64,000 nt of DNA. Source: Halobacteriovorax sp. JY17 (GTDB lineage Bacteria > Bdellovibrionota > Bacteriovoracia > Bacteriovoracales > Bacteriovoracaceae). Every line of letters starts with the position of its first letter. Positions within the stretch are counted from its first letter, which is position 1. The position numbers and the translations under genes were made by a program. Below the pieces are notes generated by a model. It searched no databases, was not told the origin of the DNA, and saw nothing but the letters and a program-made list of their open reading frames with translations. The stretch covers positions 310,001-374,000 of the forward strand of contig NZ_NJER01000001.1 in assembly GCF_002753895.1 (NCBI RefSeq), in the 5' to 3' direction. Positions 34,139-43,700 of this stretch are shown here, in pieces.

Positions 34139-35446
34139 CTAATTAAGTGGAGAGTCGTCTGTTTCTGTAGTTTCTATTTCCGATGAACTCTGCCAATTTA
34201 CTTTGAAGTCATCTACATTAGAACTTGAATGGATCGATTTTTTGAGCCTCTCAACAGTAGCGTGTAATTCTTCATGATACGGAGCTAGAGTTAGTGCTTT
34301 AGAGAACTCTTCTAGGGCCTTAGGAAGGTTCTTAATAGTCATATAAGCTCTTCCAGAGTTGATATAAGGATATTCTCTATTTTGATAGTTTATGGCCTTC
34401 TTTGCCATTTCAAACCACTTGAAACTCTCTTCAACTTGGCCTTCACTGAGAAGGTATGTTCCTAGATCGTTGTATGGAGGTCCGTAATCGGCATCATTTT
34501 GAATGGCCTTAAGACAGTATGATTTTGCTTTATCTAAACGACCTTCGAGAGAGTGTACCCAACCAATTAAAGTTAGTACCTCTGCGGTTTCTTTATAGTT
34601 TAAAGCTTTGCTAAATTTGTCGAGTGCAAGAGCGAAGTCTTTATCGAAAACGGCCTCATGACCTTCATGAAGAAGTTTATCGTACTTCTTATCTCTCTGC
34701 CATTCAAGGCTTCCTATTGAGCCAAGTCCAGCACCTTGGAAGCGAATAATATTTTCCTTATCTAATTTAAAGAGAGGAATAATTCTATCTTCTTGGGCCT
34801 CTTCGTCTTCCTCTTCATCGTCAAAGTCTTCTTCATCCATAAATTCAACATCGAGCTGCGCTCCTCCATCGATAATGGAAAAGCCGCTACTATGAAGTCT
34901 TGGTTCTGAATCAATGAGGAGATCTTCAGTTTCTTCCTTTAGTGAGTTATTAATATCTTCTTCTAATTTAAGAAGGTGCTTAGGTGATGAGACAATGGCC
35001 TCTACTAAGTTTACTCTTGGAAGTTGAATACTTAATTCTGTGAAGTCGGAAACGAGGTGGTGCCATTCATAGGCATATTCGTAGAGAAGATTGATAAAGC
35101 TGACTGTCGTCTCAAGAGTTTGTTCGCTATTTAATTCTAGACGTATCATTCTCTCTATAAGTTCAGTCGTATCTTTACATTTATATTTCAATTCTCTCAG
35201 TGAGATATTTCGAACACTTTCACTGATGAATTCTTTTGAAAAAACGTGAACTTCAAGAAGCTCAACGATATCAAAATTCATTTTCTGAGTGAGATCTTTA
35301 GACTCTGGTAGTTGAGCAATCTTTGAAAGATCGGTAATTGCGTGAGTTAGTCTTTCAAAATAAGACCAAGCGCAGTGCAATTCACTGGTTAATAGGTTTC
35401 TAATATTTTCTTCCATCAAAATGGCCGTTCCTTTATTGTCTTTCAA
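34139..35446 (-). CDS. Cytosolic TPR-domain protein with acidic linker
   Basis: 435 residues if translation starts at TTG 35446 (AGGA seven bases upstream); an ATG at 35416 is the alternative. Residues 1-180 are helical without a known family; about 205-240 are strongly acidic (MDEEDFDDEEEDEEAQ); residues about 260-400 contain four to five TPRs (EAVFDKDFALALDKFSKAL, IGWVHSLEGRLDKAKSYCLKAI, GTYLLSEGQVEESFKWFEMA, GRAYMTIKNLPKALEEFSKAL). It likely binds partner proteins. It precedes the Nif3-like gene and may share its transcript. Confidence 0.75.
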   Translation of the reverse strand: MKDNKGTAILMEENIRNLLTSELHCAWSYFERLTHAITDLSKIAQLPESKDLTQKMNFDIVELLEVHVFSKEFISESVRNISLRELKYKCKDTTELIERMIRLELNSEQTLETTVSFINLLYEYAYEWHHLVSDFTELSIQLPRVNLVEAIVSSPKHLLKLEEDINNSLKEETEDLLIDSEPRLHSSGFSIIDGGAQLDVEFMDEEDFDDEEEDEEAQEDRIIPLFKLDKENIIRFQGAGLGSIGSLEWQRDKKYDKLLHEGHEAVFDKDFALALDKFSKALNYKETAEVLTLIGWVHSLEGRLDKAKSYCLKAIQNDADYGPPYNDLGTYLLSEGQVEESFKWFEMAKKAINYQNREYPYINSGRAYMTIKNLPKALEEFSKALTLAPYHEELHATVERLKKSIHSSSNVDDFKVNWQSSSEIETTETDDSPLN

Positions 35447-35509
35447 GTGTCATTCCTTTGACTATGCTATACGTTTTGGGGTGACATTGGCAACCTTAGT
35501 CAAACATCT

Positions 35510-35644
35510 CTAGCTTATTTTCATGAGCCAGTCTCCCATGACGAGGGCCCAGTAAGTAAATAATTTTAAAGAGATTACTGCCGCAGGAAGCTTCGAGTTG
35601 ATGATATTTGCCTTGGTCTTAATTCTGTAGTTACTCTGTCTCAT
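35510..35644 (-). CDS. Possible small basic protein (44 residues)
   Basis: A short frame with an excellent ribosome binding site, AAAGGAGT, six bases before the ATG at 35644. The peptide begins MRQSNYRIKTKANIIN and ends in a hydrophobic tail (AVISLKLFTYWALVMGDWLM). It lies in the gap between the TPR gene and the secreted protein at 35775. No homologue is known to me; only the translation start and the isolation of the frame support it. The rest of the gap 35447-35749 holds nothing obvious. Confidence 0.5.
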   Translation of the reverse strand: MRQSNYRIKTKANIINSKLPAAVISLKLFTYWALVMGDWLMKIS

Positions 35645-35749
35645 TGTTTTACTCCTTTAAACAATGGGTGATAGGGCTTTTACTACAAGACTTGTGCCAA
35701 TAAATAAGAATGTAAGTTACTGAAATAGTGATGGCCGATTGGCACCATG

Positions 35750-35776
35750 AAAAAAAGAAGGGCCTTAACTGGCCCT
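35750..35776 (-). terminator. Rho-independent terminator
   Basis: Read on the minus strand: AGGGCC, six-base loop, GGCCCT, TC and seven T (35756-35750). It closes the transcript of the gene ending at 35775 and overlaps its stop codon. Confidence 0.85.
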
Positions 35777-36719
35777 AGTCTTCTTGTGAATTTAAGGCCT
35801 GATGACCTTCATAGTTTATAATTTGTATTGGTAAGTCCTTGTATTTCTCTCCCGCAGCTTCAAGGGCTTCACGGTTTAGAGGGCATCCAAGGTTTTGTCC
35901 TGTTCTTTCGTTATATTCAGCAATTCTTTCTTTTACTTTCTTGAGCAAACTCTCTGTTCTTAGCCAAGAACAGTTGATTCCTTCATCCCATGCGCTGTCA
36001 ACGAAGACTCCAAAGTCGATTTCTTTAACTTGCTGCCACTTTTGATCTTCGTCGCATGTAATATATGGCGAGACTTCTTCTTGAGTGAGGACATCTTTAT
36101 GTTGACCAAGCATTGTATTCCAAAAACGCATTCCATTAAAGTTTGCAACCATATCACCAAAGCTCATGACACCTGTCATAGTCGCTCCCATAATTCCGGT
36201 CTCTGCTCTGTAGCCGATATTCATTGCGTCCTCTAGGGATTTTCCTTTTAAGTAATACTTCTTAAAGTAGTTAAAGCCTGAGCCTGAGAAGTGCTCGAAC
36301 TTATCTGTACCAACGTGAACTCCACCTACATTCATAATTTGTCCTGCAGGGTCGCTAAATTTAGCAAGGAGTCCAGGGATAATGGCCTGGTACCATTTGA
36401 ATTCTTGGTATATTGAATCACTTGTCTTAGTGGTGACTTTATCTAATTCATCAGTATCTACAACCCACTTCCCAAACTCTGAAGTGTATTGATTCTTGAA
36501 TTTCTTTCGAAGCGCTTTGTAGAGTTTTTTCTCAGAGCAGGCGTGATCTTTCTTATTTAACTTTGTGAGGGCGTCTTCCATCATAAAATTTGCTTTGTCA
36601 TTTAAAGCGGGAAGAGAGTCTTTCAATGGTTGTGACCTATTATTAAAAGGATCTATCTCTGAGGAGTAGACATTAGTCATCGAAATGATTGTGGCAAGAA
36701 TTAGGGCCTTTTTCTTCAT
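35775..36719 (-). CDS. Exported protein of unknown function
   Basis: 314 residues with a signal peptide (MKKKALILATIISMTNVYS-S). The central part contains GGVHVGTDKFEHFSGSGFNYFKKYY and GYRAETGIMGATMTGVMSFGDMVANFNGMRFW; the DKFEHF-then-aromatic pattern recalls the DKxxHF motif of DUF2279/YfiM-like proteins, and the acidic and His residues might bind metal. Three Cys in the C-terminal part and one in the N-terminal part may form disulfides. The ribosome binding site AGGA lies within a hairpin arm (36727-36762). The protein follows the 710-residue secreted gene by 87 bases. Confidence 0.7.
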   Translation of the reverse strand: MKKKALILATIISMTNVYSSEIDPFNNRSQPLKDSLPALNDKANFMMEDALTKLNKKDHACSEKKLYKALRKKFKNQYTSEFGKWVVDTDELDKVTTKTSDSIYQEFKWYQAIIPGLLAKFSDPAGQIMNVGGVHVGTDKFEHFSGSGFNYFKKYYLKGKSLEDAMNIGYRAETGIMGATMTGVMSFGDMVANFNGMRFWNTMLGQHKDVLTQEEVSPYITCDEDQKWQQVKEIDFGVFVDSAWDEGINCSWLRTESLLKKVKERIAEYNERTGQNLGCPLNREALEAAGEKYKDLPIQIINYEGHQALNSQED

Positions 36720-36726
36720 TTTATAA

Positions 36727-36762
36727 TCCTGTGATATTTTTTTTCTTATTTATACCACAGGA
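36727..36762 (-). promoter_or_regulatory. Leader hairpin that covers the ribosome binding site of the 35775 gene
   Basis: An 11-pair stem (arms 36752-36762 and 36727-36737, one G-U pair, 14-base loop). The promoter-distal arm includes the AGGA ribosome binding site of the minus-strand gene starting at 36719. Opening of this stem would be needed for translation. Confidence 0.5.
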
Positions 36763-36806
36763 CTTTTTACGCATGGCGCACTTTGTAGAAATTACATCGT
36801 AACAAT

Positions 36807-38939
36807 TTATTTATTCACTTTTTGGTACTCTTCAAGTCTCTTATCTTTGCTAACTGCTGAATATCTTTTAGAAATCATCTGAAAGATTGATCCATTCTTT
36901 GAGCCAACATCTGAAGCGACACCTCTAAAGTTTAGAACACCATTCTTATTTGCACCCTTCTTTCCAAATAGACTTGAGAAAGGGTTTTCAGCTTTTTCTT
37001 TCTTAGCAACTCTTCTAGCGCCTGAGCTAAAGCTTAGTCCGGAACCACCAGAGTATTTAACTTTCTTTGAGCTTCCTACATATGGTTTATTGGCACCTTG
37101 ACCACCAGTTCTGGCCGAACCATTGGCCGGAGCTGAAGCACCACCACCGGCGGCTCCGCCTCCGCCACCACCGGCACCTAGACCGTTAGCCCCTGTTGAA
37201 GAAACTGAAGCAGCTCCAAGTGGAGAGTCCGCTAATCCACTGCCTTTATCAACAGCATCAATAGTGGCACCAATTCCACCTATAGTATTTGTTCTATTTG
37301 TATTATCTCCAGCGGCTTCCGTATTCCTCGTGGTCTCATCGATTGGAAGAGTTGAGTCAGAAGTTGCAAATTGTAATCCGCTAACACTGATACCATCATT
37401 ATGGTAACCAACACCTCTTTCATACTTGGCATTCACACAATTTTCAGAACCAGGATTAATCTGACATTCTGTTGCTAAAATATCTTGTGAGTCATAGGCG
37501 AGGGATTCTGGATCGTGATCATTAACTAATTTAATGGCGTCGCCAACTCGTCCAGCCTGCTTATCTAAAATCTCTGCAGTCCCAAGCATTGTGGCGATAT
37601 TTACACCAGCATCAATTAGGGCCTGTTGAATAATTTCTCGCGCGTCCCCATTTTGAATGAGAGCGTGGCTCGCAGTTTGTCCAACATTTATTACATAGGT
37701 AGAACATGCTCCATCTATATTACTTTTAATCTCTTCTGCTATTCCTGGGTCATTAAAGGGGCCAATTTTATCATTCACAGCATTTTTATAAAGTGCAGAT
37801 AAGTTTGTACTAAAATCTTGTAGATTGTTGGCACTTTCTATTTTGTTTTGGCACTCTTCTCCTATTTGTTCTATAGAAGGTATCTTTTGCATTGAATGCC
37901 ATAGAGCTCCAACAGCAGCTGTTTCTGTTGCAGCTCTTGTTCTTGCCATCTCTGCTTTTTGTTGAATATCTTGCTTCTGCGCTTTTAAGCCTGCAGCTGC
38001 ATCTGTTTGAGCATTCTTGGCCATCTCTGTTTGGATGTCCATGGACTTATCCATATATTGAAATTGTTGAACAGTCTCTACCGCTTTTCTTCCAATGAAA
38101 ACTGCATCGTAATAAGTTGCAGCTTCAGCACACGCTTTATAATCTTGAGTTTCGTAGCCAAGACTTTCACATTTTAATTTTCCATCGTAAGTTTTTGAAC
38201 TTTGACTTCTATTGTTTTCAGATAGATCCATTCCCCTTACTGCTTTACCATTAGAAATAACAGCATAAAGGGCCGAGCATTTTGCAACATTTTCAATTAT
38301 AGTATGATACGTCTTCTTATAACTTCCAATAATTGTGTTTAAGTTTTTTAAAAGTTTAGAAACTTCTTTTTCGGAGATATATTTATTTATTTTTGCCAAC
38401 TCTTGAAATTTCCCAGGTAGCGTTGCTGAACAACTTAATCCAAAATTATTGTCATTACATCTAGTTTCTACGGAATTTTGTTGATCGACAAAAAATTGTC
38501 TACTGTCTCGTGCGCCTCTTGGCATAATAAAATATCCTGCTCCCATTGAGTTAGTTTGATCAGGATCTTGTATTAATACATATGAATCGCTTTTAATCTT
38601 ATAGGTATCTAGATCTATAAAGTCAGAAATTTTCTTATCTTCTAAGAAAGTGGCAAGGCTAGGTGAAACCTGTGTGATGTTTTTATTAAACTCAATGGTG
38701 GCTTCTTTAATTTCTCTTTTAGCGTATTCACTATAGTCTGGCTTGCTCGTTTTCCAGCCTTCTCCAGCTCTCTCTTGGCATGAAGAAATTTCTGGACCAT
38801 ACAACTCATTCTTAATAGTTTTCGGAGCACTCTCAACATTTGGAGGGATGTCCAGAATATCTGCATAGGTTTGACTAAAGAGACTCGTAAATACAAAGAG
38901 TACAAGAGTAGGAAAGTGTTTTTGAGTTTGTTTTTTCAT
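36807..38939 (-). CDS. Large secreted Ala/Gly-rich protein of unknown function
   Basis: 710 residues with a signal peptide ending near QTYA. Residues about 30-290 hold about ten Cys (SSCQERAG, ETRCNDNNFGLSCSA, KCSALY, LKCESLGYETQDYKACAEA) and are probably a disulfide-bonded domain. Residues about 290-345 are a long helix rich in Ala, Gln and Lys (QTDAAAGLKAQKQDIQQKAEMARTRAA). Residues about 570-650 are low-complexity Gly/Ala/Ser (GAGGGGGGAAGGGASAP), locally GC-rich. The end is basic. No family recognised. A TATAAT box sits 34 bases before the ATG. It may be co-transcribed with the exported protein at 35775. Confidence 0.75.
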   Translation of the reverse strand: MKKQTQKHFPTLVLFVFTSLFSQTYADILDIPPNVESAPKTIKNELYGPEISSCQERAGEGWKTSKPDYSEYAKREIKEATIEFNKNITQVSPSLATFLEDKKISDFIDLDTYKIKSDSYVLIQDPDQTNSMGAGYFIMPRGARDSRQFFVDQQNSVETRCNDNNFGLSCSATLPGKFQELAKINKYISEKEVSKLLKNLNTIIGSYKKTYHTIIENVAKCSALYAVISNGKAVRGMDLSENNRSQSSKTYDGKLKCESLGYETQDYKACAEAATYYDAVFIGRKAVETVQQFQYMDKSMDIQTEMAKNAQTDAAAGLKAQKQDIQQKAEMARTRAATETAAVGALWHSMQKIPSIEQIGEECQNKIESANNLQDFSTNLSALYKNAVNDKIGPFNDPGIAEEIKSNIDGACSTYVINVGQTASHALIQNGDAREIIQQALIDAGVNIATMLGTAEILDKQAGRVGDAIKLVNDHDPESLAYDSQDILATECQINPGSENCVNAKYERGVGYHNDGISVSGLQFATSDSTLPIDETTRNTEAAGDNTNRTNTIGGIGATIDAVDKGSGLADSPLGAASVSSTGANGLGAGGGGGGAAGGGASAPANGSARTGGQGANKPYVGSSKKVKYSGGSGLSFSSGARRVAKKEKAENPFSSLFGKKGANKNGVLNFRGVASDVGSKNGSIFQMISKRYSAVSKDKRLEEYQKVNK

Positions 38940-38972
38940 AAGTTTTAACCAGTTAAGTTGATACCTAGGTTT

Positions 38973-38978
38973 ATTATA
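38973..38978 (-). promoter_or_regulatory. -10 box of the 710-residue secreted protein gene
   Basis: A perfect TATAAT on the minus strand, 34 bases before the ATG at 38939; no good -35 box. The dyad TTAAC-CA-GTTAA (38943-38954) lies just downstream in the leader. Confidence 0.45.
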
Positions 38979-39114
38979 CGAAACTTGTCGGTTATTTCTT
39001 AGATTATCTTGAATAGAAGGGTTAAATAATAAGCTATGTGATGGACAAATAGCTGAAATAATTTACTTTGAGCGACTTTTAAAAGATGATGGAAAGTATA
39101 TAAAGACAATAGCG

Positions 39115-39136
39115 AATGGCAATTATAGTTGCCATT
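39115..39136 (+). promoter_or_regulatory. Perfect dyad upstream of the thioesterase gene
   Basis: AATGGCAA (39115-39122) and TTGCCATT (39129-39136) form an eight-pair dyad with a six-base centre, 11 bases before the GAGGA ribosome binding site of the gene at 39160. It is a candidate operator or leader hairpin. Confidence 0.45.
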
Positions 39137-39159
39137 ATTGAAAAATGAGGACTAAACGT

Positions 39160-39567
39160 ATGACTTCTTTTGAGTACCCTGTAACGATCTTAGAAAAGCA
39201 TCTCGATACCTTTGGACATGTGAATAATGCGATCTATCTCTCTCTATATGAAGAGGCTAGGTGGGACTTTATCACTAAAGGTGGTTTTGGATTAAATGAA
39301 ATCCAAGAAAAGAAAATAGGCCCAGTAGTCTTGGAGCTAAATATTAAATTTACTTCTGAACTAAAAAATAGAGAAGACATCATTATCAAGTCAAAGAATC
39401 TTGGAATGAAAAACTCTCTGGTAATGGATATGGAACAATCCATGATTAAAGCTGATGGAACAGTTGCTTCCACAATGATTATTTCTTTTGGCCTCTTTGA
39501 TTTAAAGAAAAGAAAGTTAATACCGCCAACAAGTGAGTGGAAGAGAGCAATTGGAGAAGAAAGTTAA
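39160..39567 (+). CDS. Acyl-CoA thioesterase, 4-hydroxybenzoyl-CoA thioesterase/YbgC type
   Basis: 135 residues from the ATG at 39160 (GAGGA eight bases upstream; an ATG at 39145 lies before that site). Hotdog fold with the catalytic motif D-T-F-G-H-V-N-N-A-x-Y-L near residue 18; Asp is the expected nucleophile or base. NIKFTSELKNREDIIIKS fits the central strands. The family hydrolyses acyl-CoA or acyl-ACP thioesters. The gene is alone; its own dyad upstream suggests specific control. Confidence 0.88.
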   Translation: MTSFEYPVTILEKHLDTFGHVNNAIYLSLYEEARWDFITKGGFGLNEIQEKKIGPVVLELNIKFTSELKNREDIIIKSKNLGMKNSLVMDMEQSMIKADGTVASTMIISFGLFDLKKRKLIPPTSEWKRAIGEES

Positions 39568-39642
39568 GAAAGTAAAAATTCTCAATTAAATTCAGCTAGA
39601 AAAGTAAATTTAGTTAACCATAACTTCACTTGAGCAAAGGCG

Positions 39643-39659
39643 TATTTAACCGTTAAATA
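39643..39659 (+). promoter_or_regulatory. Perfect 17-base dyad overlapping a possible -10 region
   Basis: TATTTAAC-C-GTTAAATA at 39643-39659, immediately before the AAGGGG ribosome binding site of the gene at 39676. A TTGAGC box 17 bases before TTAAAT (inside the dyad) could be the promoter. The core resembles the dyad at 38943-38954. Confidence 0.4.
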
Positions 39660-39675
39660 GCTTAAGGGGAAAATT

Positions 39676-39951
39676 ATGGTGGACTCAAATAGCAATCTCT
39701 CTCTTGAAGAAGAGCAGATTTATTCTAAGTGGAATGAACAGGCACAGCTCTTCCTTGCTGCTGAAATAGAAAGAGAGGAGAGAGCACTTATAGAATTAAA
39801 TATAAGTAGAAAGTTCAAGTTTGGCGCAAGCTTCTTCTATGTTGTTATTATGATTTTTTGTTTACTACAAATTGCTTTTGGAGCGCTACTCCTACTTTGT
39901 CAGTTACCGCAAATGCATTGGCTTAGAGGTATTTTTTCAGCATATCTTTAA
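39676..39951 (+). CDS. Small membrane protein of unknown function
   Basis: 91 residues; AAGGGG precedes the ATG. Residues 1-50 are charged and acidic, predicted helical (LEEEQIYSKWNEQAQLFLAAEIEREERALIELN); residues 53-76 form one membrane helix (ASFFYVVIMIFCLLQIAFGALLLL). The N-terminus is probably cytosolic. It ends eight bases before the convergent subtilase-like gene. A weak hairpin ATCTT/AAGAT with four T overlaps the stop. No family recognised. Confidence 0.65.
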   Translation: MVDSNSNLSLEEEQIYSKWNEQAQLFLAAEIEREERALIELNISRKFKFGASFFYVVIMIFCLLQIAFGALLLLCQLPQMHWLRGIFSAYL

Positions 39952-39959
39952 GAAGATTT

Positions 39960-40787
39960 TTAAAGAGTAAGGATTTTTATTTTTTCTTTGTCATTAAAAA
40001 TTTCAACTTCTTTTGAATTCTCTTTTAAACAAGTTTGAATTCCATTCTTTTTTAAGAATTTACTATAGCAGAGGTTAATGGCCCTTGCTGCAGCCGTCGC
40101 CGTGGCCCTACTTGTTCCCTTGAAAAAATCACTATCTCCACCACCACTAAAAAAATACTTCATCTGAGTAGAATTAATAAGTGTGTAATCAGGCCTTGCC
40201 GGTAGATCTTTATTTGCTTTAGAAAAGTTTCCGACAGTAAAGACGTTGGGATTCTTATATTGATTTTGTGGCCAAAGAAGAGTCTTATAGCCAATTCCTC
40301 TACCAATTGTTGCTCCTGCTACAAAGAGAGGTGTTTTAATCTCTATAGACGCAAGCTCTTTAGTTCTTCTCATTCCCGCAGCGATGATGTAGAGGTGATA
40401 ATTTTCTTGGTTAGTGAAGGCCTTCTTCCACGAGTCTATTTGTTGATGAGCATTTCGATCAAAAATAATGAGAGGGAAAACTTCAACTTCCTCTTTAACT
40501 TTTAAAGTACTTAGAAATTGTTTAAGAACCCAATTCCCGTGAAGTCTTCTATCTGTTTCTTTTAAGTCATTACATTTAAAGTTATTACTTCTTGTTAAGT
40601 CTACAGAGGGATGAATTTTAATATTCTTTGGAAAACTTAAACTCTCACTACAGAAACCTGTATCTAAAATCGCAATTTTTAAAGGAGCACTATGAGTGAG
40701 GGGTGAGAGAAAGAGGAGGGACAGAAGTCCCCCCTGTATTTTTAATTTTAAATTAATCTCTTTCTTCGGCCATGGCAAAAGGTGCAT
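39960..40787 (-). CDS. Degenerate subtilase-like exported protein
   Basis: 275 residues from the ATG at 40787 (AAAGG five bases upstream), overlapping the preceding gene by 35 bases. A signal peptide precedes SAPLKIAILDTG. Asp42 (ILDTG), His83 (RRLHGNW) and Ser226 (FFKGTSRATATAAARAI) occupy the S8 triad positions, but the oxyanion-hole Asn of AAGN is Met139 (IIAAGMRR). It is small for a subtilase and lacks extra domains. It may be a weak protease, a dead enzyme or a specialised processing factor for the giant protein encoded just before it. Confidence 0.78.
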   Translation of the reverse strand: MHLLPWPKKEINLKLKIQGGLLSLLFLSPLTHSAPLKIAILDTGFCSESLSFPKNIKIHPSVDLTRSNNFKCNDLKETDRRLHGNWVLKQFLSTLKVKEEVEVFPLIIFDRNAHQQIDSWKKAFTNQENYHLYIIAAGMRRTKELASIEIKTPLFVAGATIGRGIGYKTLLWPQNQYKNPNVFTVGNFSKANKDLPARPDYTLINSTQMKYFFSGGGDSDFFKGTSRATATAAARAINLCYSKFLKKNGIQTCLKENSKEVEIFNDKEKIKILTL

Positions 40788-43700
40788 GAAGACCTTTATT
40801 AGCTGAAACTTTCTTATAGAGATTCTTGTCATACTTCTTAAGATCCTTGTAACTCTTATCAACATCTTTTAGTGCTGCTGAAATAAAGAGTGCTCCAAAC
40901 ATTCTATTTTGTATTGCAAACTTAACACGATCTTCAATTGGATCATAGAACTTAAGAGCATTTCTCATAGTATAGTAGAAATCGTGAGCAAAGAGAAATA
41001 GTGAAACATTTTTATCTCTAGTTTTTCCGTCAACTAATTTTCCAAGTCTATTATGAAAGAGAGAATCATCTTCCTTTAATAAATTTGCAATCTCTTTTTC
41101 TCGTCCAAGCCCACTTCCACTTAAGTCGTAGTGCTTGTTAATTCTCATTGTCTCATCAATTCCTCTAATCATTCCCATTTGAAGAAGTTGCTTATCCGCT
41201 GTACTTGAAGCAAAGAATGAATTCTTAGAAACAGATGATTCAATCTTCTTAAGAATTTGGTCATTAGATAGTTTCATTAATTCAGCAAGTGCTAAATACT
41301 TCTTATAAGATTTAATATCAGAAGAAAGAACTGGAACAGCAGTCTTTAGTCCTGAAGCTCTCATTGGGTTTGCAAAGATTACTTTCGTACTTGTACTAAC
41401 TCCTGAAACATTGAAGTCGAAGTCTTCTGCATCTTTGAAAGTAGAGATGGACTTAATTCCATTGAAACCATTTTGAAGTTCGTCAATTAAGACAACGGAT
41501 GTGCTTGAAGATTTCTTAAGCATTCCATCTATATCTTTAACGGCACCTTTTTCTAAGAGAAGAAGAGTTTTCCCGTTAACACCTTTTGAAAGAGGACTGT
41601 TGTTAAGAGTTCTTAGAGAAGTATCAAGAACACTTGCACCCTGTAATCCACCCATTGTTGCAAGTAAGTCTACTAGATCTCTAGCTGATTGATCAGAGTT
41701 TGCTACAACTACTGGCTTTCCTGATTTTTCAACATAAGGAGCCTTCGCCATTGTCACGAGATTTCTATCTAGCACACCAAGAGTCACTCCATTCTTTGTT
41801 ACTTTTGCTTTAAAAGTAATTGGAGAGTAGATATCTGCTTCATTTGAAACATTTACCACAGAGTCCTTTAATGCAACTGAAGTATTAAGTGCCGATACCG
41901 AGTTAAATTCTTTCGTAATAATTTTTGATTTTGCATCTGTACCAACTTCAATTTTAATTTCACCAGTGTAATTTCTCTTAGAGTTATTTAAGAGATTAAC
42001 GCTCATTGTATTACTCTTTCCAATGATTAGTGTTCCATTAGTTGATAGGCCTGTAAGAGCAAGAGGATAGGCAACTCTATGAGACTTAGTATCTCCTGAG
42101 TTTACTTTCCCTTGAGCGATATTGGCGTAGTGTCTTCCTTGGATTGCCGCCTCTGCAGTCACAGGAGAGTAAACGCTAAGAATTTTAGTATCTGCCGAAG
42201 CTAGTCCACCTGAAACCTTTGACTTTGAAGCTCCCTTCACAGTTGTTGTTGATTTTGCTGGAATAGAAGCAATCGTTGATTTCTCCCCATTTTCCATAAT
42301 AACAACAACGTTCTTAGCTTCTTTGTCTCCAAAGTTTTGAATAACAAGGTTGTGAAAAGTCGTCTCACCTGGTTGGAAGACACCATCTTTCGCTGCTACT
42401 CCATTTATACCACCATCAACAATTGAAGATGAGATATACTTTAAAACAGAATTCTCTGCGTAGACTTTTGATACCGCTGCATGTCTCTTAGCTCTAAAGA
42501 TTTCTGTTTGAGCTGCGATATTTGTGTTGAATGTATTTGCTTCAACTCTTCTGAATTCAGCACTTCTAATACTTTCGTACTGTGACTGATATACAGAAGA
42601 TTCAACATTTCTATAAGTTGTTTGATACTCATTAGAAGATGTATTTGGCCTTAAGCTAAACTCTGTTCTGTAGTGGTTATAAGCACTATCGTAGTGAACT
42701 CCGTAGTCTCTATTGTAAGCATCTGATTCACCTTGGTCGTATCCGGCTTGTCTGTCATTTGGGTAGGATCTTCCATAAGAGTCATCATAGTTATTTTGGT
42801 AGCTTGCAGTATATGAATCATTATAGATTCTTGGAACAACAGTTTCGTAAGTTGATCTAAGTCTATTTCTATATCTATTCTTATATCCATCTTTGAAAGC
42901 AAGCTCAACGATCTTTCTAGCGAAACCACCTTCAGGGTTGAAGTTTCTCCCCCTGTGATCTACTGGAAAGCTTGGAATCACTCTGGAGAATGATCCTGCA
43001 AATGAGCCTTGAACACTCTTTGTCTCTAGTGATCTGCTTTCAAATTTCTTAATGGCCTCTTGTTCACCATTCTTTGTTCCAATTTGGTTACCTGTTTGAA
43101 TTGCTCTTTGTATTCCCGCTTGTGAGCCTTGGTCTGCTCCTACACTTGCTGCATCAGATGAGTTTGCTCTATTTGTTCCGTCAACTGTTGCAACTCTCTT
43201 GGCGGCATCAATATTTCCAGCGTAAGTACCTTCTCTTGTTCCGGCCTCTGTTCCCGCTTGAAGAGCTCTCGCTGCTCCGTCGTGCTGTCCTTCTTGATAA
43301 CCAATATCTCTTTGGCGTTCTCTACCGTCTCTTGTTCCATCGATTAGGCCATCACTTTCACCGTCTCTAGAACCGTAGTGAGTTCCAAGACGATTTGAAA
43401 GAAATCTTCCATCTGATTCACCGTCTAGGGAACCTTCATTTCCACCTTTTGAATTTGCATCTAAGACTCTTGCAATTATTCTCTCTCTAAACTTTTGACG
43501 ATCTAGTTGAGCGATATCAAGAGCTGCCGCTAAGTTCTTTGTTTCTCTTTTTAGTGTATTTAACTGATTACTTGCAACGTTTAACTGATTCGTTGACGCT
43601 GCCAATTCTTTCTTACTTTCAACAACTTTCTTATTCTTGTTAGTTATCTGTGTATCGAGAGCATTGATTTCTTTTTTAAGGCCAGCTATTTTATTTTCAG

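Noticed and set aside
37123-37407. Antisense proline-rich frame opposite the 710-residue protein
   Set aside because: It mirrors the Gly/Ala low-complexity coding segment on the other strand and has no start signals.
43074-43370. Antisense Leu-rich frame opposite the Gly tetrad repeats
   Set aside because: Its leucines come from the reverse reading of regularly spaced codons in the real gene; no ribosome binding site.
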